NCBI GenBank assembly: GCA_011037195.1
Contig: JAAEAF010000096.1
Coordinates: 124,001-188,000 of the forward strand
Length of the DNA: 64,000 nt
Direction of reading: 5' to 3'
DNA from: Triatoma infestans
Lineage: Eukaryota; Arthropoda; Insecta; Hemiptera; Reduviidae
Under the pieces are notes generated by a model. It ran no database searches and had not been told where the DNA came from. It saw only the letters and a program-made list of their open reading frames with translations. This document shows positions 14,201 through 26,790 of the stretch, one piece after another. The translations under genes and the position numbers were made by a program. Position 1 is the stretch's first letter, and every line of letters starts with the position of its first letter.

Positions 14201-15985
14201 CGATGTTTTTTCATCCTAAAAAATGAAATATGAATTAAGTGAAAACCAGAAGTGGAAGAACGAAGGGGCTGCAAAAAAATATTTACTAGAAAAGAAAGTA
14301 ATAAGAAGGAAAGGCGTTGTTCCAAATGTAAATAACGAAATGAAATTTATAAAGAGATTAAAATGATTTCGGTGTTGCACAGAAAGGTGTAGAAAACAGG
14401 ATTCGATTTTTTAAAGATACATCTTTTAGTACATACAGGATGGGTATTCATAAATGTTTAATTTTGTGCTATTTGTATCTTTTGAAAATACCGACTGATA
14501 TTATAAAAAAAGTTATTGACTAAATTGTTAAGTAAGACTACTACCGAATGGTCTTTTTTGTCTAAGACAAGTAGTGGATGAAGCTATTCCAGAAGAAGAA
14601 ATGCAAATTGAGGGTCCTGGGACAGTCGTAAAAGTGGATCTAACTAAAATAGCGATCGAGAAAAATAGCGAACGAAAATACCATCGAGGAAAATGTGTTG
14701 AAGGGATGTGTAGGTTTTAGCTGGTGTGGAATGGACAGAGGAAAAACGAATGTTTGTAGTAGACGTTGAAAAGAGGGACAAGGAATATGGAAGTCTTAAC
14801 GAAGTATATCGTGACTGGAAGCATAATTCATACAGAATGTTGGAAGGCGTACTTCTCCGGTGGGAATTAAATTTAAAGTTAACTAATCATAGTAGAAATT
14901 CGGTACGCACCAAATACAATTGAAGGACGAAATAATGTTGTTGTGGTTGGTTCCGCAGAGCTGGAAAGCAGAGAGATATCTACTAAATTTGCTCTGTGCA
15001 AATCTATGTTATCACACTGTTTGACAAATAGCATTCTGGGGATGGGCAAACGCCCGAAACCGGTCGATGACCACAAAAAGAAGCAGGCTATCACGGAAAT
15101 ATCTCTGAGACAAAATAATGCTCTCAAGTGGTTGATAAGGCCATGGAATCGAAGCAAGAAAAATATAAGTTATTATTTACTTTACATCATATGGAGAAGG
15201 GTGAATAAGACAAATTTGTGGTAGAATTTTTGAATGCATTGAAAGAAATCAGTTTTGAGGTTTAATATTTTTTGGATTTGTTTGTATTTTATTTGTTCTT
15301 AAAATTGCATTATTTTCTTTTTAAAACTTTTACTTATTAATTTTTTATTTTAAAGTTGCTATAGTAATATCAAATTATTATATTTCGAGGTTGCTCGAGT
15401 AAAAACATCCGATTAATTAAACACTTGAAAACTAGATTTCCATGAGTTCTATAAATTAAGGACAATAACTCAATAGGCTGTTTAGCACTACTTGCACTAA
15501 AAGTAGGTAAAAAATAACAGAGTATCACTGACCACAGTAAGTATATATGGCTTTATTTCTGCAAAATCTGATTTGTAAATTGTGCAATACGGCGGGTTCA
15601 TGGAGATAAGACAAAGAAGTGAGATCATTTTCTCCAACTAAAATATCTGGATTTCTAAGTGGAGGTAAGTCACCATCGGACGTAATTTTCAATTCTTTTA
15701 CCTGAGAAATAGATAAAGCTTGTTAAAAATTAATTATACTTTTATTTTAACATCATGCACTGGAAAAAGTGACTTTTTTTGTGGTAATGATATATATTTC
15801 GTATCTTACATATCATACACCTTTCCTAATTAATTTATATCAAATAATATCATCAAAATAGTAAAATAAAAAATGCTAACTTGTCCATCTTCGGTCACTA
15901 CAAGCAGTTTATCTTTGACAAAAGTTTCTGTAATAATGGAGCCCTCCCATACTTTTTGTGGATGTGGTATCCATACTCTGGCACC
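2247..15985 (-). CDS. Myo5: Unconventional myosin class V heavy chain, motor-domain exons (partial)
   Basis: Actin-based processive cargo motor of the cytoplasm. Thirteen phase-consistent exons: 15985-15881, 15701-15533, 13997-13853, 13554-13398, 12741-12522, 6824-6610, 6515-6384, 5749-5531, 5305-5165, 5067-4983, 4417-4320, 4223-4071, 2356-2247 (about 649 codons). They give the SH3-like N-terminus ([15 protein letters not shown]), the class V stretch [21 protein letters not shown]-loop GESGAGKT (exon 13554), switch [10 protein letters not shown] (12741), switch II DIYGFE and [18 protein letters not shown] (5749), [10 protein letters not shown] (5305), a threonine-rich loop 2 ([13 protein letters not shown], exon 4223), and the actin-binding [13 protein letters not shown] (2356). 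The initiator exon upstream of 15985 was not found, and the converter, IQ motifs and tail lie left of the window. Class V is well supported by [12 protein letters not shown] and [13 protein letters not shown]. Confidence 0.96.
2357..4070. other. Myosin V intron with repeat fragments
   Basis: Intron between two motor exons. It contains an F1 foldback copy at about 2868-3035 and a moderately GC-richer stretch at 2500-2760 that looks like a decayed transposon. The remainder is AT-rich with no coding signal. Confidence 0.6.
2868..3035 (-). repeat. F1 foldback repeat copy with hammerhead-like core
   Basis: Starts with the family end (TTGTGGTTGCTTCCACAGAG) and shares the sequence block around GTTTCGGGCGTTCGCCCAT with copies at 14936, 39290 and 44795. 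On the minus strand positions 2974-2945 read CTGATAA, then T and the hairpin GGGCGAACGCCC, then GAAACCGATC. Relative to the hammerhead core one base of the CTGANGA box is changed and the stem III palindrome is ACCGAT instead of ACCGGT. The flanks TCATC and GATGA are perfectly complementary and would form stem I. Confidence 0.7.
6230..6345 (+). repeat. Family R terminal fragment
   Basis: Short piece in a myosin intron ending in GAGAAAGTCATGGGAATATT and then CATCAGGTTTTT. This matches the 3' end of the R repeat family (compare 36290-36335). A related inverted end is seen near 6928-6950 (AAATCTGGTGTGAAACACTC). Confidence 0.45.
8057..8680 (-). pseudogene. LINE reverse transcriptase domain
   Basis: An almost uninterrupted frame reads [18 protein letters not shown], then [19 protein letters not shown], then [35 protein letters not shown] and ADDVAF. 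These are RT fingers and palm motifs of the Jockey type. The catalytic box reads ADDV where most LINEs have YADD or FADD, which suggests decay. It continues poorly past the palm at about 8060, where the frame is lost. It belongs to the Jockey-like element at 7770-10760. Confidence 0.9.
9448..10060 (-). pseudogene. LINE APE-type endonuclease domain
   Basis: From about 10060 the frame reads [15 protein letters not shown]. After a frame change at about 9906 it reads [32 protein letters not shown] and [16 protein letters not shown] and the S-T-L-D block are apurinic-endonuclease motifs of Jockey-clade LINEs. A stop or frameshift around 9906 shows it is non-functional. Confidence 0.88.
11040..11880 (-). 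mobile_element. Mariner transposon, broken transposase
   Basis: On the minus strand, scattered frames give the SETMAR-type helix-turn-helix end ([18 protein letters not shown], near 11600) and, at 11237-11046, the C-terminal catalytic part: [15 protein letters not shown], then [19 protein letters not shown], which holds the third aspartate of the DD34D triad. Several stops and frame changes lie between the two. No clean terminal inverted repeat was recognised. Confidence 0.85.
14936..15115 (+). repeat. F1 foldback repeat copy with hammerhead-like core
   Basis: Begins GTTGTGGTTGGTTCCGCAGAG as at 44796 and then runs through ACTAAATTTGCTCTGTGCAAA into the core. Positions 15036-15065 read CTGGGGA, T, GGGCAAACGCCC, then GAAACCGGTC, followed by GATGACCAC. 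The GAAA and palindromic stem III are intact, but the CTGANGA box is mutated. It lies in the intron between the second and third detected myosin exons. Confidence 0.75.
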
Positions 15986-15999
15986 CTGAAAAATTCATT

Positions 16000-17640
16000 G
16001 CTGAATGAAATTAATTTACTTACTTACTTATTCTCTTCCTCTTCTACCTTGCAGTGTAGAGGAATGAAATAAAAAAAATTCTCTTAACAAAATTAATATA
16101 ACAAATAGTTACTAGCATCACTTTTTTTTCTACCGATTATTTAATACATTATATCTAAAACCAATAAACAATCAAATTTTCCTTACAATTCTATACTGGC
16201 TTGTATGTTCACAAGCTAAAGCCCAAAGAAGAAATCTTTTTTTATATAATACATCGGTTTCTTGTAAATTTTTATTCGGATATTTCTTTTTATGCAAAAA
16301 TGGTAGTGAAAAATTATTTTCCATTATGCAATAAATAAAAAACACTTCATTATGTTCACTATAGTACACACTTGAGTCAAATAATTGTCACTCAATATTC
16401 ACGAGATTCATCACATGTTTAAATTCATATGGCAACATCCTTTTTAGAAATTTTTCTACAAAAATAGACTAAAAGAAATTTAACAAATTATAACCAGATG
16501 TGGATCATCTTTTTATAAATAAGAAGCAAAAAGCTCTTCTAATATACTAAATCAAAGTTATCACTTATTACGAAAAGAACAACATCTTATATAACACTTT
16601 TACTCAAAGAGAAGAAATCTATAAAGTAGATGACCTTAAAGATCATATTTCCAGAGTGGAAGAAAAAGAAATTAAAATACAGATTACTATTAGCTAAAGA
16701 AAAAAAAACAAGACAAATAAATAATTTGTAAGCATGGTCTTTGTTGAAGTACTTGGATAAGTATATTCATGAAAGATGTGCCATTTAATAGACGAAGGAA
16801 ATGATTCGAACAAAGGAAAGCGAAATTGAATCAACTGATTATGGTTTTATTGTTTATTTTAAGATAATTATAACTCTAATTCGATCAATAATTTATATTT
16901 CTCCATGATGAAGTGCCTGTTATGTATGCAATTGAATTTTTATGGGAAAAGGAAAGCTAAGTAGTGTGGAACTGGTCGACTAAAGGACACTGCATGTTAA
17001 GAAAACTTTTACTAATATGGGTTTTTAAGCAGCTGGGCACCTTTATGAATGAAAGTTGTGAATTAGATAATATGTGTAGAAATAAGGCAATTATGGTACT
17101 TTTGGTTTACGTATTTCTACAAAGAGTGTAATCGTTTTTAAAGAATGTAGGGCGTATGAGTAGCGTTGGTAAGAAAATACAGTTTGCCTATTGGTAGGTA
17201 CGCTAAATCCAACTAGTTGCACACAACAAACTATCTCTGAAGGTCCTTTGTATACTGGCTGAGTGTTACGGAATATCAGTGCTAAGTGACTGGCTGAGAT
17301 ATGCGCAAGTACGCCAAGATCTCTAAAAAAGTGGCTAGTCCACTTCCTTCCTGTGGGGGGAAACTGTACAGTATGAACGTTATTCGAAGAATCTGAAAAC
17401 AGAAATCTCTATTACATTAAACCCCGACGAATTCATTAATAAAACAAGGTAAATTGTAATAGCACAATGGGCTCAGGACTTAATGCAACTAGTTCCAACA
17501 GAATGCACCGGAGTACTAGAGCCACAAGTAATAGAAATCAAATTAAAATACAATTTTTTTTAAATAGCAAAATAAAACTCAATAAAAATTAGTCTTATAA
17601 AGTTCACATTTTTGTTGTAAAAGATTCATAAGTTCTAACT
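16000..17640. other. Region upstream of the first detected myosin exon
   Basis: The myosin start codon exon and promoter should lie here or further right, but no convincing short exon ending in a donor that joins GARVWIPHP was found. The stretch is AT-rich, with no open frame that resembles a known protein. Confidence 0.4.
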
Positions 17641-18470
17641 TTTTCACCGGGAATACATGTTTTGAGGTTCTCAGGAGTATGAAAAAACGTTTTTGGCGAA
17701 TGGTATGGGGTGTGAAGAAAATATCTCAAAAACGAAAATAGCAGGAAGCTCAAATTTGATATTCCGTTTGGGTACTACCATTGCATCTGACACGAAGGTT
17801 TCGGGTAAATTCCATCAACCGGAAGGCGACTTTACTAAACGGTTTTTTCAGTTTTTTGCGATTTTCTATAACTTTGTATACTATCTACACACAAAAAATC
17901 CATCATTTTTTTAAAAACTTTGATTGGGAAAATTGATTTTTGAGTGGTTTTGAGAGAACAATAGCGTTATAGTTTTTCTAAAGTACCACATCAGTACAAT
18001 ATACTCTTTTACCACATAATATTAATATAAATTAGAAGCATTGACAGAATTGCAAATCTGAAAAAAATCGAATGATCTTACGAAAAGTGTGACTTTAAAG
18101 AAGAGATTTTTATGTTCTAGAAAACGGCTAGTACAATTTCTCTATACCCGGAGTGCTCACTGCACAGATATAAATCTATCACTTTTATTTGAAACATTTT
18201 TCAAAAGGAGTTGAGTTTAGATAGTTTTTCGGAATTTGTGGTACTAAATTTCACATTATGGGGTTGGCGCGCTCTTCACTTCTCTATCTGCTTGGGTTAA
18301 TAAAAGTACTTGTCCTCCTCTCCATTTCTGGATTTATGTTAGGGACAAATGAGCTAAATTTGAAGTTTAAAGAAAATTTGTCATTTTATATAATATAGTT
18401 GGATAATCAGGAGTAAAAGGAAGTCGTATGATTGATTTATACCAGACTTTTTTGTTTAACTCACAATGCA
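17640..18470 (+). repeat. Family R (ACTTCCGGT) repeat copy
   Basis: Matches other copies: TTTTTCACCGGGAATACATG, then AATATCTCAAAAACGAAAAT, ATATTCCGTTTGGGTACTAC, CATCAACCGGAAGGCGACTT, later GGGTTGGCGCGCTCTTCACT, and ends near AGTCGTATGATTGATTTATA. There is no protein-coding capacity. Compare 31005-31740 and 41975-42870. Confidence 0.7.
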
Positions 18471-18479
18471 AATTATTCT

Positions 18480-21400
18480 CATACTTCATTAATTTAATGT
18501 TTAGCCCACTGTAATTTAGGAAGTAACGGAAACGATCGGATATAATTCTCTAGGGAAATAATTATCCAATTTAAAATTTAAACAAACTGACAAATTAGCA
18601 TATGTGATTTGAACAAGTACTGGCAATTATACAAGTGAAAAATTACAATCAATCTATTTCAAATTACAATAAATAAAAATCAATAACTCTACTACCCACA
18701 TTATCAACATACTATTTTTATATCCAACAATAACATCCATGTGGAATGATAAAATAAATAAAAAAAATCTATTAATTACAGGTCCTTTTATTTCATTTTC
18801 AAGCAAAATATTTTAAATAAAATATTTTCTTAGTAAAATTTGTAAATTTCTTAAAAGAAAACCTAAATATTGGTTCCTCAATTTTAAATAATGATATATG
18901 AAAACAAATTTGCAGTTATCATTAGAGTTTAAACATATCTGGTACTAACTAAATGTGTAACATGTACTTTTAGCAGTTATTATTTTCAAAAAATACCAAA
19001 GTATTTCTTTACAGGAAGGAGTAGACTAGCCATTTCTTCAGGAATCTTGCGTCCAACAGATGTTGCAATAACATGAGCAACTCATATACGAGTACTGGCA
19101 TCTTCAACACTCATAAAATACACCTAGCACCTGCAAGGTAGTTTGATGTTCATAAGGGTTTAGCGTGTTCGGATTCTAACTCACTGCCACTTATCCTCAC
19201 TCACACTTACACATTGTACACTTTACTATGTGCAAAACCTGACATCCAAGAGAGTCACTAGAACTTTCTGTAAGTTTTCGCTTTATGGTCTGTACATAAT
19301 CACAACTATTTATATCATTTTAGGTGAGTTGTGGGAGACATGGGATAACAAATCTACTTCAGTATAACGTGTGGTTCCATCTATGTGGAAGAAGACAACT
19401 AAAAATTTCCAGCAAAACACTGCAGCTTATAAGAAAATGTATGCACTTACAAGTCTGATAAATGCTTTAAAAGAAAGTTGTGTCGAGTTTTTGATCGGAA
19501 TTTTTCATAGTCGAGGGAAGTCTCAAACCATGCATTTGTGATGCACACTCAATTTCTAAAATTTGACACGATCCCCATACTTCCCTACTAGTGGTGAAAA
19601 ATACTTTATAAAAAGAAATTCCATTAATAGTACCACCTACTTATCTACTCCTTGAATCTGCGCTCCTTCAAGCGCCGTGTTCGGCTGCCTAAATCACTTT
19701 CTATTCAGACATATAAAATATATTTTAGAAGTTACTTATTTTTATTTGTATTATATGATTTCCCTACAGCCGGAAGCAGACCAGCTATTTCTTCAGAAAT
19801 CTTGGCGTCACTGCAAAGACTTTAAAAATACCTACAGTAATACACCTACAACGCACACATACATACTATCCTATCTGCAGACAGGATCTGCAGAACAGTT
19901 GACACAAGCACACTATTTCGGTTTGCGTATTCATAGACACAAATTCTGCAAGAACATACAAAATTATTTACAAAATTTAAATGATGTTGTGAAACATCAG
20001 TTTACACAACACACAAAATCCCTATCAAAATTCTATTTATAATAATTTAAATGTCGTGCATGTAGAAATGAGTAAATAAATAAAAAAAATAATAATAATT
20101 TAAATCAACTTGATGGGATCAAAAATGCTGTTAGTGAGAAATGCCATTTACTTCAGACTCTCTTTCAATCCTAAAATGCTTCCACCTAGAATGCAATCAA
20201 CACTCTTTTTCACAGTTTTCTCTATTATTTCGAACCAAGGAAGATTTGCGTTTGAGCAAAGATAGAAAGTTTTCCGAGGAAGATGTCAAAATCGATATCT
20301 CAGTAATAATAAATAATATCTAATAATACATTAGATACAAATAATATCTATTTAACGTTTTCTGTGATTATAATTAAAACAATAAATCATTTCCAATTAG
20401 ACACGTGGATATGTGTGACTAAGTAGAAAGGTTTTCTGCTACGAAACAAAATATTAAAATTAAGCCAGTGAAACGTGGCTATTGAAATCTGAACTAAATA
20501 TTGCTGCGACTTGTAAACAGCCATTATGTGCTACATCGGAAATGGAAAAGATAACAGGTAGGTAAACCAATTTGTGAACCAGTCTGCATGCTGTTCGCTT
20601 TGACTGTTCAAGTAAAGAGGCAATCTCATAGAAATCTAAATATTTTTAAATTATTTGTTTTTAGTTTCAAGTAGTATACGCTATGGAAAAAGAAAACGAA
20701 GTAATATAATTCTAACACTTTCTGGTTTGACTGTGGATGAATGTAATCAACAACTCCATAGATAGTAAATCGGTATCATTATCATTTCTACAAATGAAAT
20801 ATGTACGGAGAAAATGGACTATTTCAGGGATATTGGCTTCTTACTAGATATAATATTTGTGCCATCTTAGGAGTGCTGGTTATGCAATTAAATTTTCCTG
20901 AAAGAAAGAAAAGGAGAACTAATTAATATATATGGCAGTAATTACAGGGCATGGCAGTAATTACAGGGCAAGAAAAATTTTACTATCAAAATATGTTTTA
21001 CACTAGGGGCTCATTTTGAAGAATGTGGTTGCAAACCATTATATACACTAACACCTTCTACAACCACAACAAACACACCCACTACTGCACACAGGACCTG
21101 CAAGGATACCTAATGTAAATACATTGCTTAGATCTAGCATAGTTATATAGGCTAAACCACCACTCACAAATAGTTAATTTTACAATTCTTGGTCGTAGGA
21201 GATTTGGCTTTGTAAACCACTCCTCCTATATAAACACGTACACTTTTAAGTGATTCAGTTTCTCAGTATTGCATATTTGGGCAAAACATGTCATAAAGTG
21301 GCATTATATTTCTGTACAAGAGTAAAAAAAAAAAGAATATCTATCTCAACTTGAAGTTGGTGCATTTTAAAAGTTATTTAACTCTGATATAAGAGCGTTT

Positions 21401-24400
21401 ACTTCATCGATTAAGCCTTTAAATTAATATGCTCAGTAAACAATTACTGATGGAAATTATATATATCAACGATGAACTCATAAAGGAATATTCATTTACA
21501 AATTGCTGATAAATCAATGTTAAGTCGCTTAGTACAAACATTATAATACAAATTCGACCTATTAGAATATTTTATTGCTTAAAAATTATTTCCTCAAATA
21601 ACTGTCGAAACAATAAATAAAAACAACAATAAATGGATAAATGGAAACTTAAGTCACAATTAATAGTCAAATTTTCTATCTACAATTTGTATTATATTTT
21701 AATTGTAGTATATTTTTTAATTGACAGGTTTTGTCAGTTACACATTGTAACTAAACAAAACATTTGGTGAAATAACTGTACAACTTTTAAGAATTGAAAG
21801 AAAAAATACAAATTGAATGTTCTAAACATTCATTGGCTTTATATAAATAATTGTATTATAATATAATATAGTAATCACAAACAGGGATTGTAATCAATTA
21901 TATTTTGTAAAAAAAATATCACGACTTAGATCTTTATTTTTGTCTTTAGAAATCCTTTTTTGATATATATTGAGAGTGGACTTTTAGTCAAACTATCAAA
22001 AATCACACCACGAGAGTTTTTGAGACAAAATATATCTATCATGAATAACTGTTATGATAATTCCATGGGCGAAAATTTTTCTCTCAGAAATAAAAGTCAA
22101 TTTCATTTATTTAAAAAAAGCGAAATTGACTGTCGAAGTACGTATCTTATAGCAATTTTACATGCTGCGTCAAATGAGATAAATATGCTGAGATTTTCCA
22201 GTTGATATGTTTTTGCCTAATTTTTCAGTGAAAACAATCAAAAAGAGTTGGAAAAATGTAAAATTTAGATGAACAAATATTTGTATCTGCACCAATCTTT
22301 ATATTTTTAAAATTTATTGAACATGTAGAAAAAGACTACATGTAGAAAAAAAATTTTTTGTATGGATAAATTCAAATTAAAAGTTTCTGATGAGTTTACA
22401 AAATCAAATTCCCATGTTTTCTTCTCCATGGGGAAAAAAATTAAACACATCCTTTCGTTTCTTTAACAATTAAATACCTATTATTAAAAAATATATAATT
22501 AATTAAATAAATAAAATAAACTTAAGAAGAATTTATTTCAAAACCTAAATGTGTAGACTATAGCCTGGAAGTCATTCAATCTGAATTTTACTAATATGAA
22601 TTTATCTACTGTATGTTTATAATCGCGTATTAGCAAAAGTCCAATAATAAACCATGCCGATTGCAGGCAGGATTTTTATATTTTGAGAGAACTAATAAAA
22701 AGCACAGGATAACTCATTCCTGAGCAATGCACAAATCTCTCAAAGGGTAATAATTAATTTTTGTTGAAATAAGAAAAATGTTAACAATTAATTTTTACTT
22801 TTACATAAAAATCATATAGCATGTTTAAAAATATCGATTAAAAATAACTCTCATTAATCAACTCATGAAGTTCAAAATTTGTCGCGAAATTTAACTTAAA
22901 ATTAGTGAGTAGTTAAAGCGGGCTTACTAACGCGAATTAATTTTTAGTTTTAAAAATAACTCTTATATTCAATCCCTGATTACAAAGCCATACAAATGCT
23001 GCTGCAGGGAATTTGACCCCAGTAACATGTTAACCAAATAGAACAATTTTTACTATTCTTGTCACAAACTCCAGCAATTTTTTTCAGAAAATAAGTTCGC
23101 GAATGTCGTCCTAAAAATGGGTTTAATCCATGCTTGTATGATTGCCAAAACATGTCCATGTTCGTATGATTTACGGTATGTGTGCAAAGGTTACAAATCA
23201 TATCGAATTGGTATGTAAAAGTTTTAATTAAGTGTTACACGGAGAAGAGTTGATTCTATTACTTTCTATTATCATAGGACAAAATACATAAGTAATTTAG
23301 AATAGTTTTAGAAGTGATAACAAATTGATAATACCTTAGTATACACTTGTAATGTGGTGGGCTCCATTTGTACCATCCTGTCCAGATGCCAAGAGTAGTG
23401 TGATGTAAGATATAGTGATGGGACTGCTTGAGCGGATTCGGTTCACTGGAACGAATCTCGTGGTGGAACAAGTTGATTCAAATCCTTTTTCTATATAATG
23501 CCTTTCCAGCATAATTAAATGAAAAGGTTTATTAATTAAAGGAATTTTAGATATTTTTATTAATTAAAGTTAGTAATTTTTATTACTTAAAGGGAAATTG
23601 AAATTAAATTAAAGGTTATTTGGGTACGGCAAGAAAATTATTTTCGAATATTATTTTGCGATAACAGAAAAATAACATTTAAAAAAATGAAGCAGGTATG
23701 ACACATAAAACTGAGTTGAGGCCATGTTGATAGAATCTGAGGCAGGATTCCAACTTTATATTTTATAACCTCAAACCATAATAATAACAAACCTGGTAAA
23801 TACTATAGACGGTGGTAGTGAACTAACTCTTAATTTTTTTCGCTGCCAATAATTCCATAATTGAATAATGAATATAATAATTCTTAAATAGTAATATTAT
23901 CAAATTAATTTCCATTGCAGAGAAACATAAATTATTATAATTAAACAAGAAATTATCTTCAATATAATCAAAGTTCTTAATGGAGGTCATGTAATTTATG
24001 TACTAGTTGATTCAGTATATTTGAAACGAATGGCAGCAGTGAATTTGAAACGAATACCTGAATCTAAAATCTTGGCACTCTCATTGGCTGAATCTCCGAA
24101 ACTGGAACGACTGGACTCGATATCGACCCGATTTCGGGAGTTCTGGAGAGAACGAATAAATCAAATCACTGAATATAGCCAATAAAAACGCTTGGAAATA
24201 ATTAATTTTAATTATTTTATATTAAATTTGTATAAAAATTTTAAGTATTATAAAAATATTTTATATTTTAAATGTTCTACAAGGTTTATTTAAAAATGTT
24301 AATCAGAAAATAACATTAAAAAAAAAAGAAGCAGGTAGCGGAGAACCACAGATGTAAACTTTTTTTTTTAATGGCTTTAGCAGTCGAAGCACAGCTATAC

Positions 24401-24680
24401 ATTTTTATTTTAATACTATTTATGATCTTGTAAATTTCTCTGTTTGCTATTGCTAATAATAAAACATAAATTGAATGGATGGATGCTTGATATAAGGAGA
24501 AATAGGACCCTTCTTTCTCTTTTGTATTTTCTTTATCTCCTTCCATAACAGCTATTGGAAGTGATCCGCAACATGGTTTCCCTTCAAACCAACATGTCCC
24601 TTTACCAAAACCATCTTTACTCCTTATATTTTTATCTTCTACTTTCTGATCATTTCTAATATTCTCAAACCAATATAATT
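18480..24680. other. AT-rich intergenic or intronic sequence, no gene seen
   Basis: It holds two related degraded segments sharing CTATTTCTTCAG and AATCTTG blocks (about 19010-19075 and 19765-19815). A 121-codon open frame of unknown nature lies at 19677-20042, and a Cys/His-containing frame at 23201-22980 (minus) cannot be assigned. A 19-bp tandem duplication lies at about 20933-20972. None could be tied to a known family. Confidence 0.4.
20933..20972. repeat. Tandem duplication of 19 bp
   Basis: The unit ATGGCAGTAATTACAGGGC occurs twice without a gap. Confidence 0.9.
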
Positions 24681-24685
24681 ATCCG

Positions 24686-24765
24686 GTATTTTATCCGTCG
24701 TAGCATGCATATTGATGAAAATCCGAAAGGGGTCAAGAACAAAACTAATATGCATGCTACGCATA
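24686..24765 (+). repeat. Partial F2 foldback repeat
   Basis: Shares GGTATTTTATCCGTCGTAGC and the half-core TGAAAATCCGAAAGGGGTC with copies at 34710 and 48190. The copy is short, with TAGCATGCATATT and its complement AATATGCATGCTA as the two ends. Confidence 0.6.
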
Positions 24766-24842
24766 TTTCCGGTGAAAACTCGATATCGAAAATTTGACAC
24801 TATTACAATACTTCCTCTTACTAGGAGTAAGAGAAAGTAATT
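24766..24842 (-). repeat. Family R end fragment
   Basis: TTTCCGGTGAAAACTCGATA followed by CTTCCTCTTACTAGGAGTAAGAGAAAGTAA in sense order. This is the same terminus as at 41000-41090. Confidence 0.65.
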
Positions 24843-25814
24843 AATTAACAGTTCATATTATTCTAATTAAACATGACATAAAAGAATTAATTATTCACAC
24901 ACAAAAAACAATTTTTAATGGTTTTGGGACCGTTATTTTAAATTAGTAAAATAATTAAATACATTTTTTTCTTATAAAATGCAAACTATTATTGTAAAAG
25001 AATTTTTCATTTAATATGAATTTTCTTATTATAAGAAAACAAAAAATAATAACAGAATTACTAAAAAATTCCAATATTTAAAAAATAAAAAAAGTTTTTT
25101 ATCATTGTTCAATAAAAATAGTAATAGTGTAAAAATAAGTTTATTTTAATTATAAACAAACCAAAAATATTAATATAAGTGTTTTTTTTGTAATTTGTAA
25201 GAAGAATAAATGGTATTTATTCTATCATGTTATGTACGATGAATAAAAAAAATGTTTTAAATATATTAACTTTATTATTCCTAGCAGCTGATTTATTTGT
25301 TGAAAAAACAGTTGTTTGACCATTATTAATTTTGGGATCATTCAAACAATGTTGCTTTGTTTAACAGACTATTTCAGCAATATTGCCAACAGTGTCGCCA
25401 ACTGACAAAGTAATAAATAGGCTTTTCAACATACAGCCTAGAAACTAACTTTACTGTGAATAAACAAATGAATAAAGTAATACCTAGTGCATTCAATATA
25501 TTAAATTGAAATTCATTGAGAAGATATTCTTTGCTAAAGTTCTGATGAACTGTAGTTAAAAATAATCCCTAATTGCTTACAAAACATGAATCGTAACCCA
25601 GAAAAAATTATTTTATTAGCTGGTTTTTGTTCATATTTAAACTAACTGACAAGACCTTCAATTTCCATCTAAAATCATTTTGTCAGAAAAATGCTCCAAG
25701 TAAAACTTATGTTTTTATCTATGCAGCAAGCATGGCACAGCTGCTACATATGTTATGTATAAATACACACACACAAATAATATTCCCGACAATAATATAA
25801 TTCATTTTTTACAG

Positions 25815-25930
25815 GAAATTCCAAATTTGGGAAAGTAGATTCCCAACCTTCACATGCTTCAAATTCTCAACCGTCCCATGCATCAAAGAGGAAGAAGAAT
25901 AGCATGAAAATTAGAGCGAGGAGAAATTAA
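25815..25930 (+). other. Possible exon or pseudo-exon, Ser/Lys-rich
   Basis: After a good acceptor (TTTTTTACAG) the frame reads NSKFGKVDSQPSHASNSQPS and then HASKRKKNSMKIRARRN before a TAA inside a poly-A run. It contains the direct repeat NSQPSHAS and a basic, NLS-like tail. There is no usable donor, so as it stands it cannot join the exon at 28127. It could be a degenerate or misassembled exon of the same gene, or chance. Confidence 0.3.
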
Positions 25931-26489
25931 AAAAAAAAAAAACTCAATATGGCTATGGCAACAATGCAAAAGTCAAACTCAGAGCAGGTTTTTGAGGACA
26001 ATGTAGCCGATAAGTTGGGGAGGTTGAGTAAAAATAAGAAGAAATGATTGAGGAAAGCAAGTGAACGAATAATGGTTCAATATGAAGTTAGTGATACTGA
26101 CATACTGGCATATTTTGGAGGGTGGCATATTTTGGATGCATGATAACGATACATTGTTTTTTTTAGGTGTTTATCCAATAAAAAATCCATATCAAGTTTA
26201 TATTGATATTAGAGAAGTCAGCGAGCTTAGAGTTTACAATGTATACCGTGATCGTATCGAACTAGGTGGAAATATACATTAAGCGAAGTGATGCAATTGT
26301 TTTTAAAAATTTCATCAGACAATCCAATGATGTTTGGTTATATGGAAGAACTGGCCGATCATATTGATTTAATTGCACATATTTCTGTTAGAAATGTAAA
26401 TATGATGTTAAAAAGTAAAAACTTGATCTTATTTTAAGCGGTAAATTATATTGTAGCTATAATCGGTTAATTTTTTCTATTGCGCATCG

Positions 26490-26790
26490 ACAACTTAGGT
26501 CATTAGCGCCGAATTAGTTATTTAAGACCACTCGAACTGGGATGGCGCCTTTCTGTCTCCCCACGATATCCATCGCAACTTCCATAAGAAGTAGTATGGA
26601 ACCAGGGGATACTGTAGCATGACTGCCACCTCCTCCTCACTTTATCAATCGAAGCCAGTCGACAATGAGCTGAAGAGTTAAGCGACAATGACGCATGACG
26701 CCATCCTCTTGCTTTCTCACCTGATGGGGGATATCAGAATAATAGAATTATCGCCATCCCATGCCTCACTTTTTTTGCCTCAATTTTAGC
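26490..26790 (+). repeat. GC-richer dispersed-repeat-like segment
   Basis: Inside very AT-rich DNA this segment contains GGTCATTAGCGCCG, GGGATGGCGCCTTTCTGTC, ACTGTAGCATGACTGCCACC and AAGCGACAATGACGC. Composition and style suggest a SINE or retrotransposon remnant. No coding frame and no tRNA boxes were found. Confidence 0.4.

Noticed and set aside
16172..16369. Candidate myosin V first exon (minus)
   Set aside because: The frame has no ATG near its start, no donor joining in phase with GARVWIPHP, and no similarity to myosin N-termini.
19677..20042. 121-codon plus-strand open frame
   Set aside because: No similarity I can name and atypical composition; part of it resembles the segment at 19010, so it is more likely repeat sequence.
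22980..23201. Minus-strand frame with CNLCTHTVNH and several Cys
   Set aside because: Too few supporting signals: no splice context, no neighbour exons, no recognised domain.
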